A DNA stretch of 46,717 bases from Anaerorhabdus sp964386325. Lineage in GTDB: Bacteria > Bacillota_I > Bacilli_A > Erysipelotrichales > Erysipelotrichaceae. A model generated the notes under the pieces. That model did not search any database and was not told the DNA's origin. It worked only from the letters and a program-made list of their open reading frames with translations. The position numbers and the translations under genes were made by a program. Positions 16,423 through 25,268 of this stretch are shown here, in pieces (the first letter of the stretch is position 1; each line of letters starts with the position of its first letter). The stretch lies in contig CAYLQY010000018.1 in the NCBI GenBank assembly GCA_964386325.1, forward strand, positions 1 through 46,717, in the 5' to 3' direction.

Positions 16423-17661
16423 ATGAATTTTATAGTCGAAATAAAGATGGAACACTATGATGAATTTGTATCAAAACATCCACATTGTCATTATATGAAA
16501 ACTTCTTCGTGGGCTTCATATAAAGCTGATTGTGAGGAATTGAAACCACACTACGTTGGTGTCATAAAAAACAATAAACTCGCTGCTACAGCCCTCTTAC
16601 TTCAAAAAAAGACTAGTTTCATCAACTATTTCTATATTCCTTGGGGATTTTGTTGTGATTATGCAGATATTGAATTATTACATTTCTTTTTACAGGCAGT
16701 TAAAAACTATGTTAGAAGTAGTGATGCCGATTTTCTTAAAGTTGATTTTAATGTCGAACGCATTCATCACAATCTAGATGGCACACTGCTCAATGATGAT
16801 TTTTCAAATGAGTTCGTTACTACAACTTTACTTAGTGAAGGCTTCACTCATAAAGGTTATGGATATGCATATAATGGTAGTTGGGTAAATCGATTTACTT
16901 TAATCATTGATATAAGCAAATCACTTGATGAAATCATTTCAGGATTAGATAAGCGAAAACAGGTTCATATCAAAAACTTACCTACACAAGGTTTATCAAC
17001 TCGTATCGGTAATAGAGAAGATCTAAAATACGTTGCATTGTTTGAAAAACATCTTTCAGTTAAACAAGGATTTAAACCTAAATCAATTTCCTATTTTGAA
17101 AAAATAATTGATCATTTACAAGATAAAGCAGTTATTTACATAACAGAATTCAACATTAATCAATATTTATCTGGTATTGAAGAACTTCTAAAAACTAAAA
17201 AATATAAAGTCGATAAACTCGCAGCCGAAATAAAACTACGCGAATATGATCAAGCCTTGCAATGGAAGAACTTATACGGTGAATCCGTTGTAGTTGCTGC
17301 TGGGATATTTGCACGTATTCATACACAAGCATGGGATTTGTATATTTATAATAACAAACATTTCCCTATGCTTCATTCCTGTGACTCACTACATATCTTT
17401 GCGATTCAAGATATGCAAAAACATGGTGTTTTGTATTATGATATGGTTGGTTTTTCTGGTGTCGTTGATAAATCAGATGCTTATTATGGTTTATATAAAT
17501 ATAAAAGTAGTTTTAATCCAAGGTTTGTAGAATATATTGGTGAATTTGATTATATTATCAATGAAAAAGCTTATCATAACTTTATTAATATAAAACACTT
17601 ATTGAGTCGTACCAAAAGAAAATTAAATAGGCTCCTTCACAAGAAAAAGACACTTACATAA
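16423..17661 (+). CDS. FemABX-family peptidoglycan bridge aminoacyltransferase (copy 2)
   Basis: A 412-residue paralogue of the upstream gene with the same landmarks in the same order: HYMKTSSWAS, YIPWGFCCDY, GYGYAYNGSWVNRFT, a helical insert around 250-285, and YDMVGFSGV, ending in a Lys/Arg tail. The start at 16423 (MNFIVEIKMEHYDEF) lines up with copy 1 and follows AGAGGAG; a longer frame from 16375 runs through the operator. The pair may add successive residues of the interpeptide bridge, as FemA and FemB or MurM and MurN do. It is separately transcribed from an operator-rich promoter. Confidence 0.87.
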   Translation: MNFIVEIKMEHYDEFVSKHPHCHYMKTSSWASYKADCEELKPHYVGVIKNNKLAATALLLQKKTSFINYFYIPWGFCCDYADIELLHFFLQAVKNYVRSSDADFLKVDFNVERIHHNLDGTLLNDDFSNEFVTTTLLSEGFTHKGYGYAYNGSWVNRFTLIIDISKSLDEIISGLDKRKQVHIKNLPTQGLSTRIGNREDLKYVALFEKHLSVKQGFKPKSISYFEKIIDHLQDKAVIYITEFNINQYLSGIEELLKTKKYKVDKLAAEIKLREYDQALQWKNLYGESVVVAAGIFARIHTQAWDLYIYNNKHFPMLHSCDSLHIFAIQDMQKHGVLYYDMVGFSGVVDKSDAYYGLYKYKSSFNPRFVEYIGEFDYIINEKAYHNFINIKHLLSRTKRKLNRLLHKKKTLT

Positions 17662-17672
17662 TAAGTGTCTTT
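17646..17672. terminator. bidirectional terminator
   Basis: AAAGACACTTA / TAAGTGTCTTT, an 11-bp stem with a 5-base loop that holds the FemABX stop codon; the convergent small gene ends at the other edge. Confidence 0.85.
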
Positions 17673-17845
17673 TAAAAAAATACCGATACAATCGCAACTA
17701 CAAAAATAATTAAAGTAACATATAGCCAGAAGTTCTTTCTCTTTGAACCCTTATATACTTTGGGATTCTCTCGATTATATTTATCTTGTTGAAAATTCGC
17801 TTCATCACGATTCATATTATTCATCATGCGATTTTTGAATTGATC
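17672..17845 (-). CDS. small single-helix membrane protein
   Basis: A 57-residue protein not usually called because of its size. It begins MDQFKNRMMNNMNRDEANFQ, has a polar, basic first two-thirds, and ends with a hydrophobic helix (about 39-57, NFWLYVTLIIFVVAIVSVFF). A strong GGAGG ribosome binding site lies seven bases before the ATG. It lies 67 bases downstream of ftsZ on the same strand and may be cotranscribed with ftsAZ. The tail-anchored form with a cytosolic basic region would suit a division-associated factor, but that is only a guess from position. Confidence 0.7.
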   Translation of the reverse strand, partial: DQFKNRMMNNMNRDEANFQQDKYNRENPKVYKGSKRKNFWLYVTLIIFVVAIVSVFF

Positions 17846-17912
17846 CATATGTTTCCTCCTTTTTCCATATTATAACATACTATAGAAAAAAGAAGATTTC
17901 TCTTCTTTTAGT

Positions 17913-18977
17913 TTAGCGTAATTTGAAGAAACCTGGAATTTGGTTATCATCTTCTTCTTCGATAATAACTTCTTCTTGTGTTTCTCTTGCATGATATGTT
18001 GATTGCGTTACTGGTTTACCTTGTGTAGGAATTTTCGCTTTAGGTAAATCAAATCCAGTAGCGATTACAGTTACAATAATTGCATCACCAATTTTTTCAT
18101 TAATCGCAACCCCAAAAATAATATCAATATCATTACCAGCAGCTTCACGAATAAATTCTACCGCTTCACTTGCATCATATACTGAAATTGAAGCTCCACC
18201 TGTTACGTTAACAATGGCATTCTTAGCTCCAGTAATTTGAGCTTCAAGTAATGGTGATTGAATCGCTTTTTGAGCAGCTTCTTGTGCCTTATTATCACCT
18301 TGAGACATCCCAATACCAATTAATGCAGATCCTTGACCTTCCATAATTGAACGAACATCCGCAAAGTCTAAGTTCATCAATGCTGGAACAGCAATTAAGT
18401 CAGTAATTGTTTGTACACCTTGACGTAATACGTTATCAGCTTCTTTGAATGCTTCTTCAAATGGAATATGTCCAATAACTTCTAATACACGGTTATTTGA
18501 AACAATAATTAAACTGTCTACATATTCTTTTAATTGTTCAAGCCCTTCTTCTGCTTGAATCATACGGCGCTTACCTTCAAAACTAAATGGTTTTGTAACA
18601 ATACCTACAGTTAAAGCACCCATTTCTTTTGCAACTTTTGCAAATAATGGGGCAGCACCAGTACCTGTACCTCCACCTAAACCAGCAGTTAAGAAGATCA
18701 TATCTGCACCTTCCATAGCTTTTTTAATGTCTTCTTGACTTTCTTCAGCTGCTCTACGTCCATTTGCAGGATTTCCCCCAGCACCTAAGCCATCTTTTCC
18801 CAATACAATTTTATTTTCTACTGGAGAAACATCTAATACTTGTAAGTCAGTATTTGCAATAAAGAATTCAACTCCTTGAACACCTTCTTGCACCATTCTA
18901 TTGACCGCATTATTACCGGCTCCGCCGATACCAAATACTTTAATTTTTGCAACTTGATTATAAGCTAAATCTGCCAT
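17913..18977 (-). CDS. ftsZ: cell division protein FtsZ
   Basis: FtsZ is the tubulin-like GTPase that forms the division ring. The 354-residue protein has the GTP-binding core with GIGGAGNNAVNRM, the tubulin signature GGGTGTGAAP, the T7 loop NLDFADVR that completes the neighbour's active site, a short linker (about 315-343), and a C-terminal peptide NQIPGFFKLR that binds FtsA. The linker is short and acidic (EEVIIEEEDD). It follows ftsA by 13 bases and forms an ftsA-ftsZ unit. Confidence 0.97.
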   Translation of the reverse strand: MADLAYNQVAKIKVFGIGGAGNNAVNRMVQEGVQGVEFFIANTDLQVLDVSPVENKIVLGKDGLGAGGNPANGRRAAEESQEDIKKAMEGADMIFLTAGLGGGTGTGAAPLFAKVAKEMGALTVGIVTKPFSFEGKRRMIQAEEGLEQLKEYVDSLIIVSNNRVLEVIGHIPFEEAFKEADNVLRQGVQTITDLIAVPALMNLDFADVRSIMEGQGSALIGIGMSQGDNKAQEAAQKAIQSPLLEAQITGAKNAIVNVTGGASISVYDASEAVEFIREAAGNDIDIIFGVAINEKIGDAIIVTVIATGFDLPKAKIPTQGKPVTQSTYHARETQEEVIIEEEDDNQIPGFFKLR

Positions 18978-18990
18978 CTCTTAAGTCCTC

Positions 18991-20247
18991 TTACTTTCTC
19001 GCTTCAAAAAGCATTCCCTTTAATCTTTTTGTAATTGATTCTTCTTCAGAACCTTCAGTTTTTTCTTTATACTGAACGGTCTTTTCAAATTGTTCCATAT
19101 CCACACTGTTATCCGTATTTCCATTTATAGGAAGCTGATCTTTGTATGCAAAGAATAACCCTAAACAAGTTGATAAACCACTATATCGAACTCCTAAAGT
19201 TTCAGGCGTATAGTTCTTAACTTCAACCCCTAGGTGCTTACTTAAACGCGTAGCTAAACCTTGAAGTTCTCCACCCTCACCAGTAATCATAACAGTCGTC
19301 TTGCTTGCTTTCAAGATTGGATCACAAATTAATTTCATATCATCCAACCACTTTTGAACATCATTTTGCACACATCCACAAAGTTCTTTTTCAGACATTG
19401 TAAATGTATCACCATGATTTGCCCAAATGTATATTGGTTGATCATTATAAGTAGACTCATCTAAACGAGCATTATACTTCAATAGTTTTGAAATTGTATC
19501 AATTGGCAAATCATATTTAGCCTTAATTGAATCAATGAAATTACCTAAGCCATATTCAAAAATATCACTATTCATCAACTTACCTTTAGATAATAATCCT
19601 AAAGTTGTTGATTGACGCTCTAATTTAATAACGATAACATTTTGGTCAACAGTTTGTTCAAACAAAGCTGCTTCCTTAGCAATCGCATAAATATCAATAT
19701 AAACATCCATTACATGCAGACCCGTATTTTCAACACAACGTACTAAGTCAAAAGCTACTTCACGTTCAACACATAATAAATCCACATCTACTACCAAATC
19801 ATCACATCGCTCATTAAGTGGCATACGTCGAGTACTTATACCATTACACGTGTATTTAACACATACTGCTTGGATAAGTGCTAATGAATCATCAATTTTA
19901 GTTGCCATTGCCTTTTTAACGGAACGCCTAATATCTTGTAAAGTTACAACATTTTCTATAGATTCTACTTTAGTGCTGACCTTAAGCGGATAACGATGCA
20001 TATTCACTGAAGGAATACATAATAAAACTCGCTCTATTTTAGCGCCAACAGTTCTCGCTGCATTATCAGTTGCCTTCTTAATCGCATCTTCTATTACTTC
20101 AAAATCAACAATACGATTCTTTTCAATTCCAAACACTGGAACTCTCTCAACCTTTATAATATTAAAGCGAGTGTTAAAAAACTCACCAATAATCAAACGA
20201 ATTTCGTGATCTGCTATTTCTAGGGCAGCAAAGATTTGTTTATCCAT
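18991..20247 (-). CDS. ftsA: cell division protein FtsA
   Basis: FtsA is an actin-like ATPase that tethers FtsZ to the membrane and recruits later division proteins. The 418 residues start with the actin-fold strand AALEIADHEIRLIIGEF, include the SHS2 1C domain, the phosphate-2 region VIVIKLERQSTTLGLL and the adenosine motif VMITGEGGELQGL, and end in a basic amphipathic segment (SITKRLKGMLFEARK) that should act as the membrane anchor. The usual upstream division genes ftsQ/divIB and murG are absent; rpmB diverges from it. Confidence 0.95.
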   Translation of the reverse strand: MDKQIFAALEIADHEIRLIIGEFFNTRFNIIKVERVPVFGIEKNRIVDFEVIEDAIKKATDNAARTVGAKIERVLLCIPSVNMHRYPLKVSTKVESIENVVTLQDIRRSVKKAMATKIDDSLALIQAVCVKYTCNGISTRRMPLNERCDDLVVDVDLLCVEREVAFDLVRCVENTGLHVMDVYIDIYAIAKEAALFEQTVDQNVIVIKLERQSTTLGLLSKGKLMNSDIFEYGLGNFIDSIKAKYDLPIDTISKLLKYNARLDESTYNDQPIYIWANHGDTFTMSEKELCGCVQNDVQKWLDDMKLICDPILKASKTTVMITGEGGELQGLATRLSKHLGVEVKNYTPETLGVRYSGLSTCLGLFFAYKDQLPINGNTDNSVDMEQFEKTVQYKEKTEGSEEESITKRLKGMLFEARK

Positions 20248-20278
20248 GTCTTTTAGGAACCCCCTTTTGAATTCACAA

Positions 20279-20293
20279 TGTTATAATAACATA
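20279..20293 (-). promoter_or_regulatory. ftsAZ promoter region with palindrome
   Basis: A perfect inverted repeat ATGTTAT-A-ATAACAT; on the minus strand it contains TGTTATTAT, an extended -10. About 32 bases before ftsA. Confidence 0.5.
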
Positions 20294-20351
20294 TTTCTTG
20301 CATGATAAAAAGATATTTTGCATTTTTTAAAAATAAGTTATAGATTTTCAC

Positions 20352-20380
20352 TTGCAAAGAATTAATAGATATGTTATAGT
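20352..20380 (+). promoter_or_regulatory. rpmB promoter
   Basis: TTGCAA (20352-20357), 17-base spacer, TATAGT (20375-20380) with an upstream TG. Confidence 0.8.
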
Positions 20381-20418
20381 TTACAAGCGATTAATGAAAT
20401 AGAGAGGGGGTCTACGGT

Positions 20419-20613
20419 ATGTCAAAAGTTTGTGCCGTAACCGGCAAAAAAGCGCTATCTGGAAATAGACGTTCACACTCTTTACGTGCAACTCGTCGTA
20501 AATGGAACGTAAATTTACAAAAAGTGAAAGTGATGATTGATGGGAAACCTCAAAGAATCCGTATTTCCGCTCGTGCTTTAAAAACACTAAAAGCTGAACA
20601 AGCTGCAAAATAA
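20419..20613 (+). CDS. rpmB: 50S ribosomal protein L28
   Basis: A 64-residue basic protein beginning MSKVCAVTGKKALSGNRRSH, with TRRKWNVNLQKV and RISARALKTL, all diagnostic of L28. It is part of the large subunit. Only one of the usual zinc-binding cysteines is present, so this is the zinc-free form. It has its own promoter and terminator, diverges from ftsA, and is convergent with thiN. AGAGAGGGGG gives a strong ribosome binding site. Confidence 0.96.
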   Translation: MSKVCAVTGKKALSGNRRSHSLRATRRKWNVNLQKVKVMIDGKPQRIRISARALKTLKAEQAAK

Positions 20614-20640
20614 AAGAAGTGTCTACCACTTCTTTTTTTT
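20613..20640 (+). terminator. rpmB terminator
   Basis: AAAGAAGTG / CACTTCTTT (9 bp, 5-base loop), followed by a run of T. It starts at the last base of the stop codon. Confidence 0.9.
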
Positions 20641-20663
20641 GTCTTCTAGCATGATTAAAAAAT

Positions 20664-20687
20664 CCCCTTCTACAAAAGTAGAAGAGG
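20664..20687 (-). terminator. terminator after thiN
   Basis: On the minus strand CCTCTTCTAC pairs with GTAGAAGGGG (10 bp, one wobble, TTTT loop), followed by ATTTTTT. It closes the priA-to-thiN gene group. Confidence 0.85.
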
Positions 20688-20706
20688 AATAATATGTTAA
20701 ACACTA

Positions 20707-21315
20707 TTAATCTTTTGATTGTATGCAAAGAACTTTTCCCTGCAACACATGAATCACTGCATGTTTATCTAGAATCTCATTGGACAAACCAATGAGATTT
20801 TTTGTACTTATAAAGTATTCGTTAAGCGGATATTTAAAACCTTCTAAAGTAATAACTGCATCATCCACTGCAAAGAACGAACAATACGTATAATCTAATT
20901 TATCTATTGTATGACTTCCTTTATTCAGCGAGTACATTTTATTAAATGAATCAATACATGTACAATCAAACGTATCTAACATACATAGTTTCTGATTTAC
21001 ATATTGATGATCTAGACGCTTTCCTAATGCACCATAGAATATACCACTCTCATAACCACGATCAATGCATTCTTCAATAGCGATTTGACTATCACTTGCG
21101 TCTTTCATCGGATTAAGCTGAATCACTTCTTCCGCAAAAGCTGCCACAAGCTTTCTTTCTGCATCACTGATTGAATCGAAATCACCAATCGCAAATTTCA
21201 TATGTATTCCCTGTTCAGCTAAACGGAGTGCACCACGATCAATCCCAACATAATCCATATCTAAAACTGGAATTTCTTCTGCCAAATTCGCTACAAGTAA
21301 TACACGCTTTAACAT
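20707..21315 (-). CDS. thiN: thiamine pyrophosphokinase
   Basis: ThiN makes thiamine diphosphate from thiamine and ATP. The 202-residue protein shows the family landmarks: GDFDSIS near residue 43, NPMKDASDSQIAIE (normally KDxTD, here KDASD), and YGALGKRLDHQYVN, followed by a C-terminal beta-rich thiamine-binding domain. It overlaps the rpe end by seven bases. Its place after rpe and rsgA is conserved in Firmicutes. The KDASD variant is a small deviation that should not by itself abolish activity. Confidence 0.9.
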   Translation of the reverse strand: MLKRVLLVANLAEEIPVLDMDYVGIDRGALRLAEQGIHMKFAIGDFDSISDAERKLVAAFAEEVIQLNPMKDASDSQIAIEECIDRGYESGIFYGALGKRLDHQYVNQKLCMLDTFDCTCIDSFNKMYSLNKGSHTIDKLDYTYCSFFAVDDAVITLEGFKYPLNEYFISTKNLIGLSNEILDKHAVIHVLQGKVLCIQSKD

Positions 21316-21953
21316 AATGACTCCACTGCTTCCTTAATGTTATTTTTAAATACATAACTTCCTGCTACAAGCACATCGGCACCGGCATCTTTACATAACT
21401 TACCCGTTTCTTGATTGATACCACCATCAACCTCAATTAATACATCTAGATTTTTTTCATTAATCCATTTTTTAAGTGTTTGGATACGTTCAAGTGATTC
21501 AGCAATAAATGATTGTCCACCAAATCCAGGTTCAACCGACATCACTAAAACCAAATCAATTTCTGTCAATAGATCCTTAATTAATGAAATATCCGTTTTA
21601 GGTTTTATACTTATACCTGCTTTTACACCACGTGATCGGATGTGTTGCGCTAATTGAATACATTCTTCTATAGTATCCAGTGCTTCTATGTGAAAGGTTA
21701 TTACTTCTGCTCCAGCATCCATAAAAACATCCGCAAAGAAAACTGGATTATCAACCATAATATGCACATCTAGTAATAACGGTGTCATCTTACGATACCC
21801 TTTTAATATATCTGGTCCAAATGTTAAGTTTGGAACAAAGTGGCCATCCATGACATCAAAATGTAACCATGTAGCTTTTGATTCGTTTAATTCTTTTACT
21901 TGTTTTTCCATTTGACTATAGTCTAGTGACAAGATAGATGGTGCAACAATCAT
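21309..21953 (-). CDS. rpe: ribulose-phosphate 3-epimerase
   Basis: Rpe interconverts ribulose 5-phosphate and xylulose 5-phosphate in the pentose phosphate pathway. The 214-residue TIM barrel has the expected motifs: PSILSLDYS at the N-terminus, HFDVMDGHFVPNLTFGP with metal ligands His and Asp, VHIMVDNP, SVEPGFGGQSF and EVDGGIN with the second catalytic Asp. An AGGAGG site precedes the start. It lies between rsgA and thiN. Confidence 0.96.
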   Translation of the reverse strand: MIVAPSILSLDYSQMEKQVKELNESKATWLHFDVMDGHFVPNLTFGPDILKGYRKMTPLLLDVHIMVDNPVFFADVFMDAGAEVITFHIEALDTIEECIQLAQHIRSRGVKAGISIKPKTDISLIKDLLTEIDLVLVMSVEPGFGGQSFIAESLERIQTLKKWINEKNLDVLIEVDGGINQETGKLCKDAGADVLVAGSYVFKNNIKEAVESLC

Positions 21954-21963
21954 AAAGTACCTC

Positions 21964-22812
21964 CTATTTTTTCATCAATGCTATACATTGAAGATAATGT
22001 TCATAACGTGTTCTTGAAACTATATTTTTTTCTACTGCTTCTTTTATCGCACAACCAGGTTCATTTTGATGAATACAATCTCTAAACTTACATTTACCAA
22101 TATATGGTTTAAATTCTAAAATTGATTCTGCGAGATATTCTGGTGTAAATTGAGTAAAATCCAAAGAAGAAAATCCAGGAGTATCTGCTACCCATCCCAT
22201 CGCAATCTCATGAAGTTCAGAATGACGTGTTGTATGTTTTCCTCGACCTAAAGCTTTCGATGTTTCTTGTGTTCTTAATTCGAATTTTGGATCCAAGGTA
22301 TTTAAGAGTGTTGATTTACCTACACCACTTTGGCCTGTGAGTACGGTGATTTTTCCTTTTAGAACTTTCGCAAGTTCCTCATCCAAATTCTCTTTACCAC
22401 ACGATAATACTTGATATCCTGATTTACGATAATCTTCTATTTGTTCATAAACCGGATCATTTTCCTCTATTAAATCCATCTTTGTTACACAAAGAATTGG
22501 ATGAATTTTTGCCATTTGTATTAGAAATAACAAACGATCAACTAAGACTGTACTGAATTCAGGATCCTTACAAGACATCACTAAAATTGCTTGATCTACA
22601 TTCGCAATCGCAGGACGTACCATCGAATTCTTACGTTCTTCAATTTTTTCAATAGCATATTTGTCTTGATAGTTTTCAAACTCCACAAAATCACCAACTA
22701 CAGGAGTTTTCTGAAGACGAACTTTCCCCATTGCAACGCAAAGAAATCTTTCATTCTTGGCAGTAACAACTGTATATTGATTTGAGACAATCTTTATAAT
22801 TCTAGCTTTCAT
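21964..22812 (-). CDS. rsgA: ribosome small subunit-dependent GTPase RsgA
   Basis: RsgA checks late 30S assembly. The 282 residues contain an N-terminal OB fold, a circularly permuted GTPase with TKMDL (G4) before GQSGVGKSTLLN (G1) and DTPGFSS (G3), and a C-terminal zinc knuckle with CKFRDC and GCAI cysteines and a His. It follows prkC by eight bases. The prpC-prkC-rsgA order is conserved, and RsgA is a known PrkC substrate in Bacillus, which gives the grouping meaning. Confidence 0.95.
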   Translation of the reverse strand: MKARIIKIVSNQYTVVTAKNERFLCVAMGKVRLQKTPVVGDFVEFENYQDKYAIEKIEERKNSMVRPAIANVDQAILVMSCKDPEFSTVLVDRLLFLIQMAKIHPILCVTKMDLIEENDPVYEQIEDYRKSGYQVLSCGKENLDEELAKVLKGKITVLTGQSGVGKSTLLNTLDPKFELRTQETSKALGRGKHTTRHSELHEIAMGWVADTPGFSSLDFTQFTPEYLAESILEFKPYIGKCKFRDCIHQNEPGCAIKEAVEKNIVSRTRYEHYLQCIALMKK

Positions 22813-22820
22813 CCGTTCTC

Positions 22821-24515
22821 CTAATAGTAGTAAAGAATAATATACGTACCTTCTTCTTGAGTATAAGCACTTCCTAACGCTGGACTTGTATCAATCACAA
22901 CGCCATAAGAGAGATTAGCTTTTTCTTCATCTGTTAAATTACTTGTATCTAGTGTACTAAGCATAACTTCAGCACCTAATGATTCCAATGTAGTTTTTGC
23001 ATCTTCAATCATCATTCCTTTTATGTTGAATGGAATAACAATACTTGGATAATTTGAGAATACCAAACGAACTTCAGTCGCCGTTTCAGGATTGAATTGT
23101 TGGTCTGGTAATAATAACTCTTGACGAATAACTTGTCCTGGAGGGACATCAGCATTATCTTCACCAATCGTTAAAACTCGCATGTTTTTATATTGTGTTA
23201 AATCATTCTTCGCTTCTTTTACATTCCATCCTTGATAATTCTTCATATTTACGCCAATACCACTTGATACGGTTACTTGAACACGAGATCCTTTATCAAC
23301 GGATGTTCCTACTTCTGGACTCACCGCTATGATTTGTCCCTTTGGTACATTATCTGTTAATTGATAAGTAACATTTGATGTATCTAAAACAAGGCTATTT
23401 TCAGTGCAAATTGTTTTTGCTTCAGTAACCGCAATACCAAGTATATCTGGTACCACATAACGTTTTGTAATTGGGTCTAGAATACCTGTTAAAGTCACTA
23501 ACATATATACTACACCTATCGTAAGCACAACGATTAATGATCCAATAATCTTTGGTAATATTGATTTCTTACGTTTAACTGATACCTTCTTTTTTGACTT
23601 TGGTTGGGACTCATCATCATTATCATCAAGTTGACGATATGACATTGTTTGAGTACCATTTGCTTTAGAAGTAAATACTAGTTTTTTATCATTCGCATGT
23701 TTCGGTAATAGACACGCATTCAAGTCATTTAACATTTCAATACATGAATTATAACGGTATGATTTATTTTTTACAGTTGCTTTGATTACGATATTTTCAA
23801 CTGATTGTGGTAATGATGGATTAAAATCACGGACAGACGGTATCTCATTACGCATATGTTTTAGAGCTACTTGAACAGGAGCATCCGCTTGGAATGGTAT
23901 TTCGCCTGTCAATAGTTCGTAGAATACAATTCCAAGTGAATAAATATCACTTTGATTTGTTGCAGACTCACCACGGGCTAATTCTGGTGCTAAATAATGT
24001 ACTGAACCCATAACTGAATCTGATTGGGTTAATTGTAAGGCACCTTGTGCAAGCGCAATACCAAAATCCAGCATCTTAATTGTGCCATCATCTTTCACAA
24101 TTACGTTTTGTGACTTAATATCACGATGAATAATTCCCTTACGATGGGCTTCAACCGTTGCACTTACAAGCTGTTTCATAATATCAATCGCTTCTTCTTT
24201 GCACAAAGCTCCACGTTGATTAATTAATTGTTTCAATGTTTTTCCACGGATATACTCCATGACGATAAAGTGTCTCCCTTTATCTTCCCCTACATCATAG
24301 ATATCAACTATATTTGGATGACTTAAGGCTGTAGATGCACTCGCTTCACGTTGAAAACGTAAAAGTGCTACCGGATCACTACTAAGTTCTCCACGTAATA
24401 CTTTTACTGCTACTTCACGATTTAAAATAATATCTACCGCTACATAAACATCTGCCATTCCACCTTGACCAATATGTTTCGTCAAGATATAGCGATTCGC
24501 TATCGTCTCATTCAT
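22821..24515 (-). CDS. prkC: Ser/Thr protein kinase with PASTA domains (PrkC/StkP type)
   Basis: A membrane kinase that senses wall fragments or lipid II and phosphorylates division, wall and translation proteins. Order over 564 residues: kinase domain (about 1-270) with GQGGM loop, Lys38, HRDIKSQN (Asp132) and DFG (150-152); a basic juxtamembrane stretch; one membrane helix (about 320-345); then three extracellular PASTA repeats (about 350-564), the first two ending with VSPEVGTSVDKGS-type and RQELLLPDQQ-type motifs. Its ATG overlaps the prpC TGA by four bases, so kinase and phosphatase are translationally coupled. Confidence 0.95.
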   Translation of the reverse strand: MNETIANRYILTKHIGQGGMADVYVAVDIILNREVAVKVLRGELSSDPVALLRFQREASASTALSHPNIVDIYDVGEDKGRHFIVMEYIRGKTLKQLINQRGALCKEEAIDIMKQLVSATVEAHRKGIIHRDIKSQNVIVKDDGTIKMLDFGIALAQGALQLTQSDSVMGSVHYLAPELARGESATNQSDIYSLGIVFYELLTGEIPFQADAPVQVALKHMRNEIPSVRDFNPSLPQSVENIVIKATVKNKSYRYNSCIEMLNDLNACLLPKHANDKKLVFTSKANGTQTMSYRQLDDNDDESQPKSKKKVSVKRKKSILPKIIGSLIVVLTIGVVYMLVTLTGILDPITKRYVVPDILGIAVTEAKTICTENSLVLDTSNVTYQLTDNVPKGQIIAVSPEVGTSVDKGSRVQVTVSSGIGVNMKNYQGWNVKEAKNDLTQYKNMRVLTIGEDNADVPPGQVIRQELLLPDQQFNPETATEVRLVFSNYPSIVIPFNIKGMMIEDAKTTLESLGAEVMLSTLDTSNLTDEEKANLSYGVVIDTSPALGSAYTQEEGTYIILYYY

Positions 24516-25261
24516 CGATTATCACTTGCCTCCAATTCTATCAAAATAATTGTTATGTTATCATATCCCCCAACTCTTAAAGCCTTATTGAGTAAATTTC
24601 TAACTTTCAGTGTTGTGCTTAACTCTTTACTTGTCATTACTTTCTTAATTACATCATGCTCTACATAACCATAGAGTCCATCACTGCAAATTAAGAAAGA
24701 AGATATGCTTTCTGGATGTTCTTCAATATCTATACGGACATTGTCCCAAACACCCAAAGCATTTGTTAAGACATTTTTCTTTGGATGAAATTCAGCTTCT
24801 TCTTTGGTTATCTCGCCCGTTTTTATTAGATCATTTACAAGTGTATGATCTTTTGTGACAGGAATAAAACGACCATCTGGGTAGGTACAATAGACACGGC
24901 TATCACCTATATTAACAATAAATCGTCCTACTTTACATAGTAGTACCCCTACAAGTGTAGTACCCATTCCTTTGTATACATTTGTCGTTGTTGACTTTAC
25001 AAAAATTAAATCATTTGCTTTAGAAATATGGTAGCGAATCCAAATCGCAACATCTTGTCGATCTTTGAATCCTTTATTTTCACTAAATACTTCTGAAAAA
25101 TAATCAATTGCTATCTTTGAAGCAACATCGCCAGCTTTGCCACCACCAATTCCATCACAAACAATCGCAAAAACATCACCGACTTCATTAGAAGCAATGA
25201 CGTAATTATCTTGATTCGTTTTGCGGACAAGCCCTTTATCTTTGGCTCAGTAATAACGCAT
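24512..25261 (-). pseudogene. prpC: PP2C-type protein phosphatase PrpC/Stp, interrupted by in-frame TGA at codon 5
   Basis: Partner phosphatase of PrkC. Read through codon 5, the 249-codon frame gives a complete PP2C: MRYY-stop-AKDKGLVRKTNQDN, metal motif VCDGIGGGKAGD (about 35-44), MGTTLVG, NIGDSRVY, KDHTLVNDL, ICSDGLYGYV and GYDNIT. The codon 5 TGA is at 25247-25249. There is no in-frame ATG, GTG or TTG after it until 24967, beyond the catalytic N-terminus. AGAGG lies before the ATG, at the end of rlmN. The rest is intact, so this may be a recent nonsense change, a sequence error (GGA Gly would fit) or readthrough. The gene's own stop is also TGA. Confidence 0.8.
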
Positions 25262-25268
25262 TTAATCT

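Noticed and set aside
16375..16423. Longer start for the second FemABX gene
   Set aside because: The added residues would come from the operator region, and copy 1 aligns from the ATG at 16423.
20381..20728. 115-codon frame on the minus strand opposite rpmB
   Set aside because: It lies antisense to a certain ribosomal protein gene and runs through two terminators. It has no ribosome binding site or recognisable motif.
24512..25261. UGA read as tryptophan throughout the genome
   Set aside because: metN, sufC, the DUF1275 gene and prpC itself end in TGA, and every other gene is open without internal TGA.
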